In this document: positions 16,189 through 23,560 of the stretch, one piece after another | Layout: each line of letters starts with the position of its first letter | Position numbering within the stretch: position 1 is the first letter of the stretch | DNA from: Acidobacteriota bacterium | Lineage (GTDB): Bacteria > Acidobacteriota > Terriglobia > Acidiferrales > UBA7541 | DNA length: 64,000 bases | Assembly: GCA_013289715.1 (NCBI GenBank) | Contig: JABCZJ010000018.1 | Span: 60,220-124,219 of the forward strand | Reading direction: 5' to 3' | Program-made: the position numbers and the translations under genes | The notes under the pieces: model-generated | Told to the model about the DNA's origin: nothing | What the model saw: only the letters and a program-made list of their open reading frames with translations | Database searches by the model: none

Positions 16189-16203
16189 GGGCGGGTGGGC
16201 GGG
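16189..16203 (+). promoter_or_regulatory. Perfect G-quadruplex motif
   Basis: The plus strand reads GGG-C-GGG-T-GGG-C-GGG, four G-tracts with single-base loops. This is the arrangement expected to fold into the most stable parallel quadruplexes. It lies about 220 bases upstream of the OmpA-family gene on its non-template side. No function is demonstrated. Confidence 0.5.
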
Positions 16204-16253
16204 TGGCCTTCCCTTTCACGTCGCCGGAACCCGCGCCTTTGATTTTGCGGGTG

Positions 16254-16292
16254 CCCCATCCTTCGCGCCGTTGTTTCACGCGAAGGGTGGGG
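16254..16292. repeat. Intergenic palindrome (REP-like candidate)
   Basis: CCCCATCCTTCGCG (16254-16267) pairs with CGCGAAGGGTGGGG (16279-16292) over 14 positions with one G-U/mismatch. It is not in a gene and has no T-tract. The wording resembles short palindromes that I recall as dispersed in Acidobacteriota genomes; copy number cannot be tested here. Confidence 0.45.
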
Positions 16293-16380
16293 GTTTACGC
16301 GCTCCACATCGCTCACCGCACCCAGCTACACCCCTAGAATAATTTCGGCCAGCGAGTACCAGCACTGTACCTTGCCTGCC

Positions 16381-17348
16381 CCAATGGCCATCCACTTTTT
16401 CGATTTTCCACACCTACGGACAGCTGTATTCCGCTCTCGCCAGTGCTACCGTGGCCCAGGAGAAAAAATACGAAACGATTCTTTCGAGGATTTATCGACG
16501 ATCGCTTCGCCCTCACCACCCTGCAAAATCCCCTCTGTGAAGTCCGCACCTACGCCGAACTCGTCCAGGCCGCGCAACAAGAACGCGAAAACCATCCGCC
16601 AGCCGCCCGAATCCCCACCCTGCCACCGCCCGCCGCTCCAGACCCGCTTCCCGCCGAATCTCTCCCAGTTCAAGCAACCGCCCCGCTCGCCTCGCCAGCG
16701 TTGGCCCCGTGGCACCCGCTGTACCCATTGTAGAAGTCGTACCCGATGCGGAAGTGGAGCTTCGGCAGGCCCCCGCGCCAAAACCGCGCCCCCAAATCCA
16801 AATCACGTTCCAAACCCAAACCACGTCCCCAGCCCAACCCGCGCCCCTCTCCGCCAAACCCCTCCCTCGACCACGACGATTCGCCCGCTCTCACCTCGCT
16901 TGAGCGCCACGCCCGCAAATGCTCCGTTTGCAGCCGTCCCCACCGTGAACATATCGAGGAAGCGTTCCTGCAGTGGCGCAGTCCTGATACGATCATGCGC
17001 CGCTGGGACATCAAGACCAGAACCGCCATCTACCACCACGCCCACGCCTTCAACCTTTTCGCTCTGCGCAATCGCAACCTGCAGTGGCCCCGGGAAACAT
17101 CATCGAGGATGCCGACACCCAGGGCTTCAGGGCCAGGGACATCCTCATGCGCTATCCGCGACCTCGCCCACAGCAACGAAGACGGTCGCTGGGTCCGTCC
17201 CACCCACAAATCCCAAGTAATCGTCTCCACCCAAGGTTTACCCGGCGGGGCAGGCCTGCCAGCCAGCCAGACAGCGCTGCCCGCCTACACGCAGCCCGAA
17301 GCAATCCTAATCGCTAGCCAATTATTAAATAGCGATGCAAACCACTGA
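16381..17348 (+). pseudogene. Decayed acidobacterial gene with Cys-pair domain, several frameshifts
   Basis: No single frame spans the region, but protein-like pieces lie in order in different frames. About 16400-16530 encodes TYGQLYSALASATVAQEKKY. About 16880-17080 encodes ARKCSVCSRPHREHIEEAFL and TRTAIYHHAHAFNLFALRNR. The sequence then shifts at about 17083-17092 (GNIIEDADTQ in another frame) and shifts back at about 17150 (AIRDLAHSNEDGRWVRPTH). A stop at 16731 interrupts the same frame earlier. The central Cys-x2-Cys, His-containing domain looks like a family I recall as common in acidobacterial genomes. Two opposite indels around 17085 and 17150 cancel. Either a pseudogene or sequencing/assembly error; function unknown. 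Confidence 0.5.
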
Positions 17349-17648
17349 AAACAATCAACAGCGACCCATGCTAATCGCTACTTTTTCGGCCGTTTTACGC
17401 TGCAGCACAACCAGCCGCAACCGCGCGAGGCTACTGCTTCGGAGCGTAGCCGAGCAGCGCTTGGCGCTTTCCCACGTTGTAGCAGCGGGCGTCTTCCAAT
17501 TTTTAACGTACCGATCATCGCGCCGCAAGAAGCGCCAGATAGTCTCTGCGCGCGGCGGGCTCGCCGTTCGTCGGCGGTTCGGGTTTGCTGCCGAATCAGC
17601 TGACGAGCGTTCCGGCACGTACCGCAAATCCTTAACTTGGAGGTTGGA
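17349..17648. other. Intergenic region before the phosphoesterase gene
   Basis: About 300 bases with no supported gene. A stable hairpin with arms GGCTAC/GTAGCC sits near 17428-17450. The end carries the ribosome-binding site TTGGAGG used by the downstream ATG at 17649. Confidence 0.35.
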
Positions 17649-18905
17649 ATGTCCCGATTTCGGTATGCACGCGCCATTGGTGTGCTCGCACTGCTGGCTG
17701 CGATGAGCAGCTGGAGCGCCAGCGCCCAGCAAAACGACGACGATTGGAACAACAATTCCCGCGAAGTGAAACACGTTTTCGTGATCGCCCTCGAAAATCA
17801 CAACTGGACTCAGCCGGCCACCGTCCCCGGCGGCATCGGGCAAATATTTCAGAACCCGAACGCTCCTTTCATTAATAGCCTGGTGAACGGAACGGCGCTG
17901 GTCTACGTGGACGGCCACCTGAAGAACATCAGCGAGGAAGTGTCCTACGCTACGGCCTACCACAACGTTTTGGCCACACCCAGCGGAAACAACCCGCACA
18001 TTCATCCTTCTGAACCCAACTACCTCTGGGCCGAGGCCGGCACCAACTTCGGCATCCTGGACGATGACGACCCCTACGCGGACAACCCTCCCAACGCCCA
18101 GACAACGCAGAACCTAAGTGGACTGCTGCAGAAGGCGGGATGGACGTGGAAATCGTACCAGGAAGACACTGACTTGCAGACCGCGAACGGGCAACTCATC
18201 AATTTGCCGCTGTCGGCGGACGAATGGACCGTACCCCTGGTCAGCTTGTCCGGAGTATTTGGTCCGGGCAACTACCTGAATGCGTACAATGATTCGACCG
18301 AATACAATTACGCCTGCAAACACAATCCGCAGGTCTTCTTCACCGATACCAACGGCGGCAACAATGCAACCACGACGAACCCGCTGTCCCATAACTACGC
18401 GCCTTTGCAGCAGCTAGCCTTCGATCTGAAGCAGGATCGCGTAGCCAACTACAACTGGATCACGCCTGACCAATACAACGAGATGCACAGCGGACTGAGC
18501 ACAGGCTTTACCGGGCTGACGGGCGATGCGGCCAACATTCGGTTGGGCGACAACACCTTGAGCCGGCTTGTTCCGATGATCCTGTCGTCCCAGGCGTACA
18601 AAGACGGCGGAGTGATCATTCTCTGGTGGGACGAAACCGAAAACGACGGCGCCCCCGGGGACAACCAGGACGACTTCAACCACACACTCGGCGAGATCAT
18701 CATCTCGCGACTTGGTCATCCCAATGTGAACAGCCTTCCCTATGCCAGCGCGATCGACTATTCCCATTCGTCCGATCTGCGGACGATGCAGGAAATCTTC
18801 CACGTGAAAGCGAAGGGCGGCACGTCGCCATTCTTGGGTGACGCTGCGAACGCGAACGATTTGTCCGACCTGTTTGCGCCCGGCGTGATCCCGACGGAGC
18901 CTTAG
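17649..18905 (+). CDS. Secreted phosphoesterase (phospholipase C/acid phosphatase family)
   Basis: A 418-residue exported protein starting at ATG 17649, five bases after TTGGAGG. The signal peptide is RAIGVLALLAAMSSWSASAQ. The mature protein follows the PF04185 phosphoesterase fold: the metal/nucleophile entry HVFVIALENHNWTQ, a lid region with PNAPFINSLVNG, ATPSGNNPHIHPSEPNYL near the active site, and the C-terminal metal site GGVIILWWDETENDG. The family hydrolyses phosphomono- or diesters outside the cytoplasm; the exact substrate cannot be read from the sequence. An intrinsic terminator follows. Confidence 0.88.
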   Translation: MSRFRYARAIGVLALLAAMSSWSASAQQNDDDWNNNSREVKHVFVIALENHNWTQPATVPGGIGQIFQNPNAPFINSLVNGTALVYVDGHLKNISEEVSYATAYHNVLATPSGNNPHIHPSEPNYLWAEAGTNFGILDDDDPYADNPPNAQTTQNLSGLLQKAGWTWKSYQEDTDLQTANGQLINLPLSADEWTVPLVSLSGVFGPGNYLNAYNDSTEYNYACKHNPQVFFTDTNGGNNATTTNPLSHNYAPLQQLAFDLKQDRVANYNWITPDQYNEMHSGLSTGFTGLTGDAANIRLGDNTLSRLVPMILSSQAYKDGGVIILWWDETENDGAPGDNQDDFNHTLGEIIISRLGHPNVNSLPYASAIDYSHSSDLRTMQEIFHVKAKGGTSPFLGDAANANDLSDLFAPGVIPTEP

Positions 18906-18956
18906 GAGATTTCGGCCCTGGCCTCAGTCCACCCCTGCCGGCATCCCTCGCAACAA

Positions 18957-19000
18957 CGGCGCAGCGGCCGTTAATTTCCGGCCTCTGCGCCGTTCATTTT
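18957..19000 (+). terminator. Intrinsic terminator of the phosphoesterase gene
   Basis: CGGCGCAGCGGCC (18957-18969) pairs with GGCCTCTGCGCCG (18980-18992), with one mismatch, and is followed by TTCATTTTT. It lies 50 bases after the stop codon. Confidence 0.7.
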
Positions 19001-19083
19001 TAGCGTTGCGTGTATCAACCGACCGCACTCACGCCCCACAACTGCTTCCTGTGAACGCGTCCGCCACGCGCCATTGAAGGTGG

Positions 19084-19242
19084 CTAAAGACCCCAATCAG
19101 AATAAGAAACCCTCCAGGCGGGTACTCGCCCATTCGGCAGTTCCAGATAGTCGATCGTGAATTCGCGGGCCACCTTGTCCCATGAATATCGGATTATTGC
19201 GATAACCGGCCAATGGCGATCCCTAGGCACTTCACGAATCAT
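19084..19242 (-). CDS. 52-residue protein translationally coupled to aroF
   Basis: The ATG at 19242-19240 overlaps the TGA of aroF (ATGA), the same four-base overlap used between the other genes of this operon. The frame runs 52 codons to a TAG at 19084. The product is balanced and protein-like: it starts MIREVPRDRHWPVIAIIRYS, contains the acidic/aromatic stretch EFTIDYLELPNG and ends AWRVSYSDWGL. There is no signal peptide and no membrane helix. I do not recognise it. Its position as the fourth cistron of an attenuated aromatic amino-acid operon suggests a role with DAHP synthase or regulation of the pathway, but that is inference. Confidence 0.55.
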   Translation of the reverse strand: MIREVPRDRHWPVIAIIRYSWDKVAREFTIDYLELPNGRVPAWRVSYSDWGL

Positions 19243-20294
19243 ACCGCGACGCGCTTGTGCGCTTTCTCCTCGGCGATGCGGCGGCCTACTGCTGGGGCGA
19301 TCATCCTCGCTTCGGCCATCAGTTGGGCGAATTGATCGGGGTAGAGGGATTGGGCGCCGTCGGAGAGGGCGCGCTCGGGGTCTTGGTGGACTTCGATTAG
19401 CAGGCCGTCGGCGCCGGCGGCTACGGCGGCGCGGGCCATGGCGCCGACTTTGTCGCGGCGTCCAGTGCCGTGCGACGGGTCGGCGACGACCGGCAGGTGC
19501 GAGAGCTGCTTGATCACGGGAATCGCGGCGATGTCCATGGTGTTGCGCATGTAGGTGTCGAAGGTGCGTATGCCGCGCTCGCAGAGAATCACGTTGTAAT
19601 TTCCGCCAGCCATGATGTACTCGGCGCTGAGCAGCAGTTCTTCGATGGTGGCGGACATGCCGCGTTTGAGCAGCACCGGTTTCTGAATTTCGCCCAGCGC
19701 GCGCAACAGATAATAATTCTGCATGTTGCGCGCGCCCACTTGCAACACGTCCACGTAAGGCAACATCACGTCAATCTGCGACGGGTCCATCACTTCGCTG
19801 ACCACGAGCAAGCCGTTGTCGTCCGCCGCGGCACGCATCAGCTTCAGCCCTTCTCCGCCGAGTCCCTGGAAGGAATAGGGAGACGAGCGCGGCTTGAATG
19901 CGCCGCCACGCAACAGTTTCGCGCCGGCGCGTGCCACTTTTTCCGCGATTTCGCCGATTTGCGCGGCGGATTCAACCGCGCACGGCCCAGCCGCCGCCAC
20001 GATTTCCGTGCCTCCGATGGTAACGCCCTTGCCGAGCTCGATTACCGAGCCTTCGGGGCGAAAATTTCTGGACGCAAGCTTGAAGGGATGCGTGATGCGG
20101 ATTATTTCTTCCACTCCGGGCGCGGCCTGCAGCGCTTCCAGTTCCCCGCGATGCTTCTCGCTTTTGCCGACGACTCCAATCACGGCTCGCTCCTCCCCGC
20201 GGCTCAGATGCGCCTGAAAACCGCACTCCTGAATGCGCTTCACGACGTGGTCAATCTGCTCTTCCGTTGCGTTTACGGCCATGTTGATGATCAT
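19239..20294 (-). CDS. aroF: 3-deoxy-7-phosphoheptulonate (DAHP) synthase, type I-beta with N-terminal regulatory domain
   Basis: A 351-residue protein catalysing PEP + erythrose 4-phosphate to DAHP, the first step of the shikimate pathway. Residues 1-75 form a ferredoxin-like/ACT-type domain (MAVNATEEQIDHVVKRIQEC), the allosteric module known from Thermotoga-type enzymes. The catalytic barrel follows with GPCAVES, LRGGAFKPRSSPYSFQG, QVGARNMQNY, VLLKRGMSAT, ILCERGIRTF and the metal site VVADPSHGTGRRD. The start ATGA overlaps the pheA stop. Feedback by Tyr/Phe through the N-terminal domain is likely from family knowledge; expression is under the Phe/Tyr attenuator of the operon. Confidence 0.95.
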   Translation of the reverse strand: MIINMAVNATEEQIDHVVKRIQECGFQAHLSRGEERAVIGVVGKSEKHRGELEALQAAPGVEEIIRITHPFKLASRNFRPEGSVIELGKGVTIGGTEIVAAAGPCAVESAAQIGEIAEKVARAGAKLLRGGAFKPRSSPYSFQGLGGEGLKLMRAAADDNGLLVVSEVMDPSQIDVMLPYVDVLQVGARNMQNYYLLRALGEIQKPVLLKRGMSATIEELLLSAEYIMAGGNYNVILCERGIRTFDTYMRNTMDIAAIPVIKQLSHLPVVADPSHGTGRRDKVGAMARAAVAAGADGLLIEVHQDPERALSDGAQSLYPDQFAQLMAEARMIAPAVGRRIAEEKAHKRVAV

Positions 20295-21172
20295 TGGATC
20301 CCCTCGGAAACAAATTTACCGGCAGGCGCTGTTTCCGCCGATTTGTACGAGCCAAGAACTTTCAGTTCGACGGCATGCAGCGCGAGTTCGGCCAGCGCGG
20401 CCACAAACCCCGGATCGCTCGCCGCCGCTTGCAGGTCGAGATAAAAACGGTATTGCCACGGGCGCCCGTGTACGGGGCGGCTTTCGATTTTCATCATGTT
20501 GATATTGCGGCGCGCGAAAGGCTCGAGGGCGTGATGCAGAGCGCCGGGTTTGTGCGCGAGTTGAAAGACGAGTGAAATTTTGTCGGCGGCGGGAAATTCC
20601 TGCGGCTGTGCGGCGGAAGGCGCGAGCAAGAAGAAGCGTGTGTAGTTCTCGCGGTCGTCTTCCAGATGCTCCTGCAAAATCTGCGCGCCGTGCAGTCCAG
20701 CAGCCCGCTTGCTGGCAATCGCTGCGCGAGTGGGATCGGCGACGCGGATGACTTCGCGCACGCTGCCTGCGGTGTCTTCAGCGGGAATTCGCTTCAGCCG
20801 CGGATGCATGATGAAGAATTGCTCGCACTGGGCAAGCGCCACGGGATGCGATTCGACGGAGGTGATCCGATCGAGCGCCGCTCCCGGTAAGCCGATCAAG
20901 TTGTGTACGATCGGAATGATGACTTCGCCCACGATGTGCAGGTCGCTTGCGACGAGCAAGTCGAACGAACGATGCACCGAGCCCGCCAGACTGTTTTCCA
21001 TCGGCGCGAGCACGTAATCGGCCGCCTGGCTGCGAATCGCCGAAAACGTCGCGTCGAATGTGGGACATGGCACGAGTACGATGTCCGCGCCGAGCAGTTT
21101 CAGCGCGGCTTCTTCGCTGAACGCTCCGCGCTCGCCCTGAAAAGCGATGCGTGCTGTGGCCGCGCTGTTCAT
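20291..21172 (-). CDS. pheA: Prephenate dehydratase with ACT domain
   Basis: A 293-residue protein converting prephenate to phenylpyruvate (Phe synthesis). The catalytic lobes cover about residues 5-190, beginning IAFQGERGAFSEEAA, with MENSLAGSVHRSFDLL and the catalytic Thr-Arg-Phe (NYTRFFLLAP). The C-terminal ACT domain (about 205-280) has the Phe-binding motifs HKPGALHHAL and MMKIESRPV, so feedback inhibition by phenylalanine is expected. It lacks a fused chorismate mutase, which is supplied by the separate gene just upstream. Four-base overlaps link it to both neighbours. Confidence 0.95.
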   Translation of the reverse strand: MNSAATARIAFQGERGAFSEEAALKLLGADIVLVPCPTFDATFSAIRSQAADYVLAPMENSLAGSVHRSFDLLVASDLHIVGEVIIPIVHNLIGLPGAALDRITSVESHPVALAQCEQFFIMHPRLKRIPAEDTAGSVREVIRVADPTRAAIASKRAAGLHGAQILQEHLEDDRENYTRFFLLAPSAAQPQEFPAADKISLVFQLAHKPGALHHALEPFARRNINMMKIESRPVHGRPWQYRFYLDLQAAASDPGFVAALAELALHAVELKVLGSYKSAETAPAGKFVSEGIQ

Positions 21173-21513
21173 GCTGCCGCCACCTTGCGGCGTTTTTCCG
21201 TCAAACGCGGCTTGCCGCGTTTGGGAAGCTCCGTCGAGCCCAGGCCGTGATCGGCCTGAACGCGGATGGATTCGTGCAAGATCTGACTGTAGATTTTGTC
21301 GACCGCTTCGCTATCGAGCGGCCCGGGATTCAACTTCTTCATGCGCGTGAGAATTTCCTGTTCGCGCGCGGGGACGCGCAGGGCGATGCCGCGCGCGCCC
21401 TTCAGACGGCCGACCTCCAACGCAAAACTCGCGCGCACATTCAGCAGGTGCAGCAGGGTGGTGTCAATTGCGTCAATTTTCGCGCGCCAGTCACCAATTT
21501 TGATTTCACTCAT
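21169..21513 (-). CDS. Chorismate mutase, AroQ type
   Basis: A 114-residue protein converting chorismate to prephenate. The AroQ helical pattern is clear: IGDWRAKIDAIDTTLLHLLN, the Arg/Lys helix ASFALEVGRLKGARGI, RVPAREQEILTRM, and a last helix DKIYSQILHESIR. The C-terminal 25 residues are basic and probably disordered. ATG 21513 is supported by GGGGAGAAGAGGG; the upstream extension to 21558 runs into the attenuator terminator and is not used. It is the first structural gene of the operon and overlaps pheA by four bases. Confidence 0.92.
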   Translation of the reverse strand: MSEIKIGDWRAKIDAIDTTLLHLLNVRASFALEVGRLKGARGIALRVPAREQEILTRMKKLNPGPLDSEAVDKIYSQILHESIRVQADHGLGSTELPKRGKPRLTEKRRKVAAA

Positions 21514-21550
21514 CCCTCTTCTCCCCTTCAATTCGCACTGAAATGTGCCC

Positions 21551-21589
21551 AAAAACAAAAAAGGCCGCGTTCCCTGGAGGGTCGCGGCC
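21551..21589 (-). terminator. Attenuator terminator of the phe/aro operon
   Basis: On the minus strand GGCCGCG (21589-21583) pairs with CGCGGCC (21569-21563), extended by ACCCT/AGGG-type pairs, and is followed by U6-G-U5. It lies downstream of the Phe/Tyr-rich leader peptide and 38 bases before the chorismate mutase ATG. An upstream GCGCGCGG in the leader-peptide mRNA (about 21640) can pair with the CCGCG of the terminator's 5' arm, offering an antiterminator. Confidence 0.75.
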
Positions 21590-21613
21590 GGCTTGGAAGA
21601 CTTGGTGCGGTTG

Positions 21614-21718
21614 CTAGTTACTTAGTGCCAGGTGCTCCGCGCGCGTCTCGCCGGCCCGCTCCCCGGTATAAGGGAAGCGGCTGGTAAAAGCGAAACGGTA
21701 ATAAAACGTATTACCCAC
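21614..21718 (-). CDS. Phe/Tyr-rich leader peptide (attenuation)
   Basis: A 34-residue ORF from GTG 21718 (AAGG just upstream) to TAG 21614. Residues 5-17 read FYYRFAFTSRFPY: four Phe and three Tyr in thirteen codons. This matches the design of pheL-type leader peptides, where ribosome stalling at Phe (here also Tyr) codons prevents formation of a downstream terminator. Promoter, leader ORF, terminator and chorismate mutase gene follow in the proper order. The peptide itself needs no function. Confidence 0.75.
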   Translation of the reverse strand: MGNTFYYRFAFTSRFPYTGERAGETRAEHLALSN

Positions 21719-21755
21719 GCGCCTTGTCGGTCCTTTTAAAAGCTTACGAGCCACC

Positions 21756-21784
21756 ACTATACGAAAGCCGGGGGCCAGCGTCAA
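21756..21784 (-). promoter_or_regulatory. Sigma70 promoter of the phe/aro operon
   Basis: The minus strand shows TTGACG (21784-21779), exactly 17 bases, then TATAGT (21761-21756). The predicted start is at about 21749, 30 bases before the leader-peptide GTG. It lies in the divergent interval shared with ilvD. Confidence 0.75.
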
Positions 21785-21884
21785 GCGCGGCGAGCAAAAA
21801 TTACATATAAGCTTCGTTTATGAATTTGCCAAGAATTACAAATTGGACTTATCGGCCTGCCGGAAGCCTACTAATCAGGACAAC

Positions 21885-23534
21885 ATGCAAAGCGACGCCA
21901 TCAAGAAGGGGATTTCCCGTGCGCCCGCAAGGGCCATGCTGAAGGCCACCGGCCTCACCGACGCCGATCTGGCGCGTCCGCTGGTGGCCATAGCCAATAC
22001 CTGGACCGAAGTGACGCCCTGCAATTTTCATTTGCGGCAACTCGCGGAGCGCGTGAAGGCCGGAGTACGCGCCGCGGGCGGCACGCCCATCGAATTCGAC
22101 ACCATCACGATTTCCGACGGCATCACCATGGGCACCGAAGGCATGAAGGCTTCGCTGGTGTCGCGCGAAGTGATCGCTGATTCCATTGAGCTTTTCGTTC
22201 GCGCGCACGCGTTCGACGCGGTGGTGGCGATTTGCGGTTGCGACAAGACCATTCCGGGCACGGTGATGGCGCTGGCGCGGCTGAACATCCCCTCCCTTTC
22301 GCTCTACGGCGGCTCGATTCTGGCGGGACATTTCGCAGGACGCGAAGTCACGATCATGGATGTGTTCGAAGCGGTGGGCGCGTGCGCTGCCGGCAAAATG
22401 ACCGAAAAGCAGCTGGGCGAGCTGGAAGACGTGGCGTGTCCTGGGGCCGGAGCGTGCGGCGGGCAATTCACCGCAAACACGATGGCCATGGCGCTCACGT
22501 TTCTGGGAATCTCGCCGATGGGCGCGAATGAAATTCCGGCCACGGATCCGCGCAAGGGCAAGGCGGCGTTCGATTGCGGCAAGCTGGTGATGCAACTGTT
22601 GAAGGACGACATCCGCCCCAGGCAAATCATCACGCGCGAATCGCTGCATAACGCGATTGCGTCCGTTGCCTCCAGCGGCGGCTCGACCAATGCCGTGCTG
22701 CATCTGCTGGCGATTGCTTCCGACGCGGGCGTGCCGCTTACGTTGAAAGATTTCGATGAAATTTCCGCGAAGACCCCTGTGCTGGCGGACTTGAAACCCG
22801 GAGGGCGGTTTAACGCGCCGGATATGTTTCGCGCGGGCGGAATGCGCTTGCTGGGGCAGCGTTTGCGCGAAGCGGGGCTGCTGAAAGACGGGATCACGGC
22901 ATCGGGACGAAAGCTGTTCGAGGAAATCAGCGATGCGAGCGAAACGGCTGGGCAGGAAGTGGTGCGGCCGCTCGCAAAGCCAATCAAGCCCGACGGCGGC
23001 TTGGCGATTTTGCACGGTTCGATCGCGCCGGAAGGTTGTGTGGTGAAACTTGCGGGGCACGAGCGCGTGTTGCACAGCGGGCCGGCGCGCGTGTTCGATT
23101 CCGAAGAAGCCGCGTTCGCGGCGGTGCAGAGCCGGCAGATTCAGCCGGGCGACGTGGTTGTGATCCGTTACGAGGGGCCGAAGGGCGGCCCGGGCATGCG
23201 CGAAATGCTGGCGGTGACTGGCGCGCTGGTTGGCCAAGGCATTGACGACAAGATTGCGTTGATTACGGATGGCCGGTTCAGCGGCGCGACGCACGGATTG
23301 ATGGTGGGTCACGTGGCGCCGGAAGCAGCGAGCGGCGGGCCGATCGCGCTTTTGCGCGACGGAGACATTATTACTTTGGATGTGCGCGCGCGGCGGCTGG
23401 ACGTCGCGGCAAATCTGGAAGAGCGTCGCGCACAGTGGAAAGCGCCCGCGCCAAGTTACACCACGGGCGTGATGGCCAAGTACGCAAAGCTTGTTACATC
23501 GGCATCACTGGGCGCAGTAACCAGCGCCGCGTAG
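21885..23534 (+). CDS. ilvD: Dihydroxy-acid dehydratase
   Basis: A 549-residue enzyme dehydrating dihydroxy-acids to the 2-keto acid precursors of Val and Ile. The Fe-S cluster and active-site cysteines are present: TPCNFH, AICGCDKTIPG and CPGAGACGGQFTANTMA. GGSTNAVLHLLAIA and the C-terminal YEGPKGGPGMREML and DGRFSGATHG motifs are also seen. ATG 21885 is preferred (AGGA upstream). A possible promoter is TTGCCA (21826) with TTATCG (21849). It heads the ilvD-C-B-N operon and diverges from the phe/aro operon. Confidence 0.95.
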   Translation: MQSDAIKKGISRAPARAMLKATGLTDADLARPLVAIANTWTEVTPCNFHLRQLAERVKAGVRAAGGTPIEFDTITISDGITMGTEGMKASLVSREVIADSIELFVRAHAFDAVVAICGCDKTIPGTVMALARLNIPSLSLYGGSILAGHFAGREVTIMDVFEAVGACAAGKMTEKQLGELEDVACPGAGACGGQFTANTMAMALTFLGISPMGANEIPATDPRKGKAAFDCGKLVMQLLKDDIRPRQIITRESLHNAIASVASSGGSTNAVLHLLAIASDAGVPLTLKDFDEISAKTPVLADLKPGGRFNAPDMFRAGGMRLLGQRLREAGLLKDGITASGRKLFEEISDASETAGQEVVRPLAKPIKPDGGLAILHGSIAPEGCVVKLAGHERVLHSGPARVFDSEEAAFAAVQSRQIQPGDVVVIRYEGPKGGPGMREMLAVTGALVGQGIDDKIALITDGRFSGATHGLMVGHVAPEAASGGPIALLRDGDIITLDVRARRLDVAANLEERRAQWKAPAPSYTTGVMAKYAKLVTSASLGAVTSAA

Positions 23535-23560
23535 AAATTGCAATTACAAGGAGAATGACC

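Larger units (their letters stand above)
15968..16380. other. Intergenic region with G-quadruplex motif and palindrome
   Basis: About 410 bases without a supported gene. It should contain the promoter of the minus-strand OmpA-family gene, but no clear one was found. It carries the G-quadruplex motif at 16189-16203 and the palindrome at 16254-16292, listed separately. Confidence 0.4.

Noticed and set aside
21541..21780. T-box riboswitch upstream of the chorismate mutase gene
   Set aside because: The conserved T-box sequence (AGGGUGGNACCGCG) and specifier loop are absent; a leader peptide plus terminator explains the region better.
21849..23312. 487-codon minus-strand ORF opposite ilvD
   Set aside because: Arg/His-rich antisense shadow; ilvD with its cysteine motifs explains the region.
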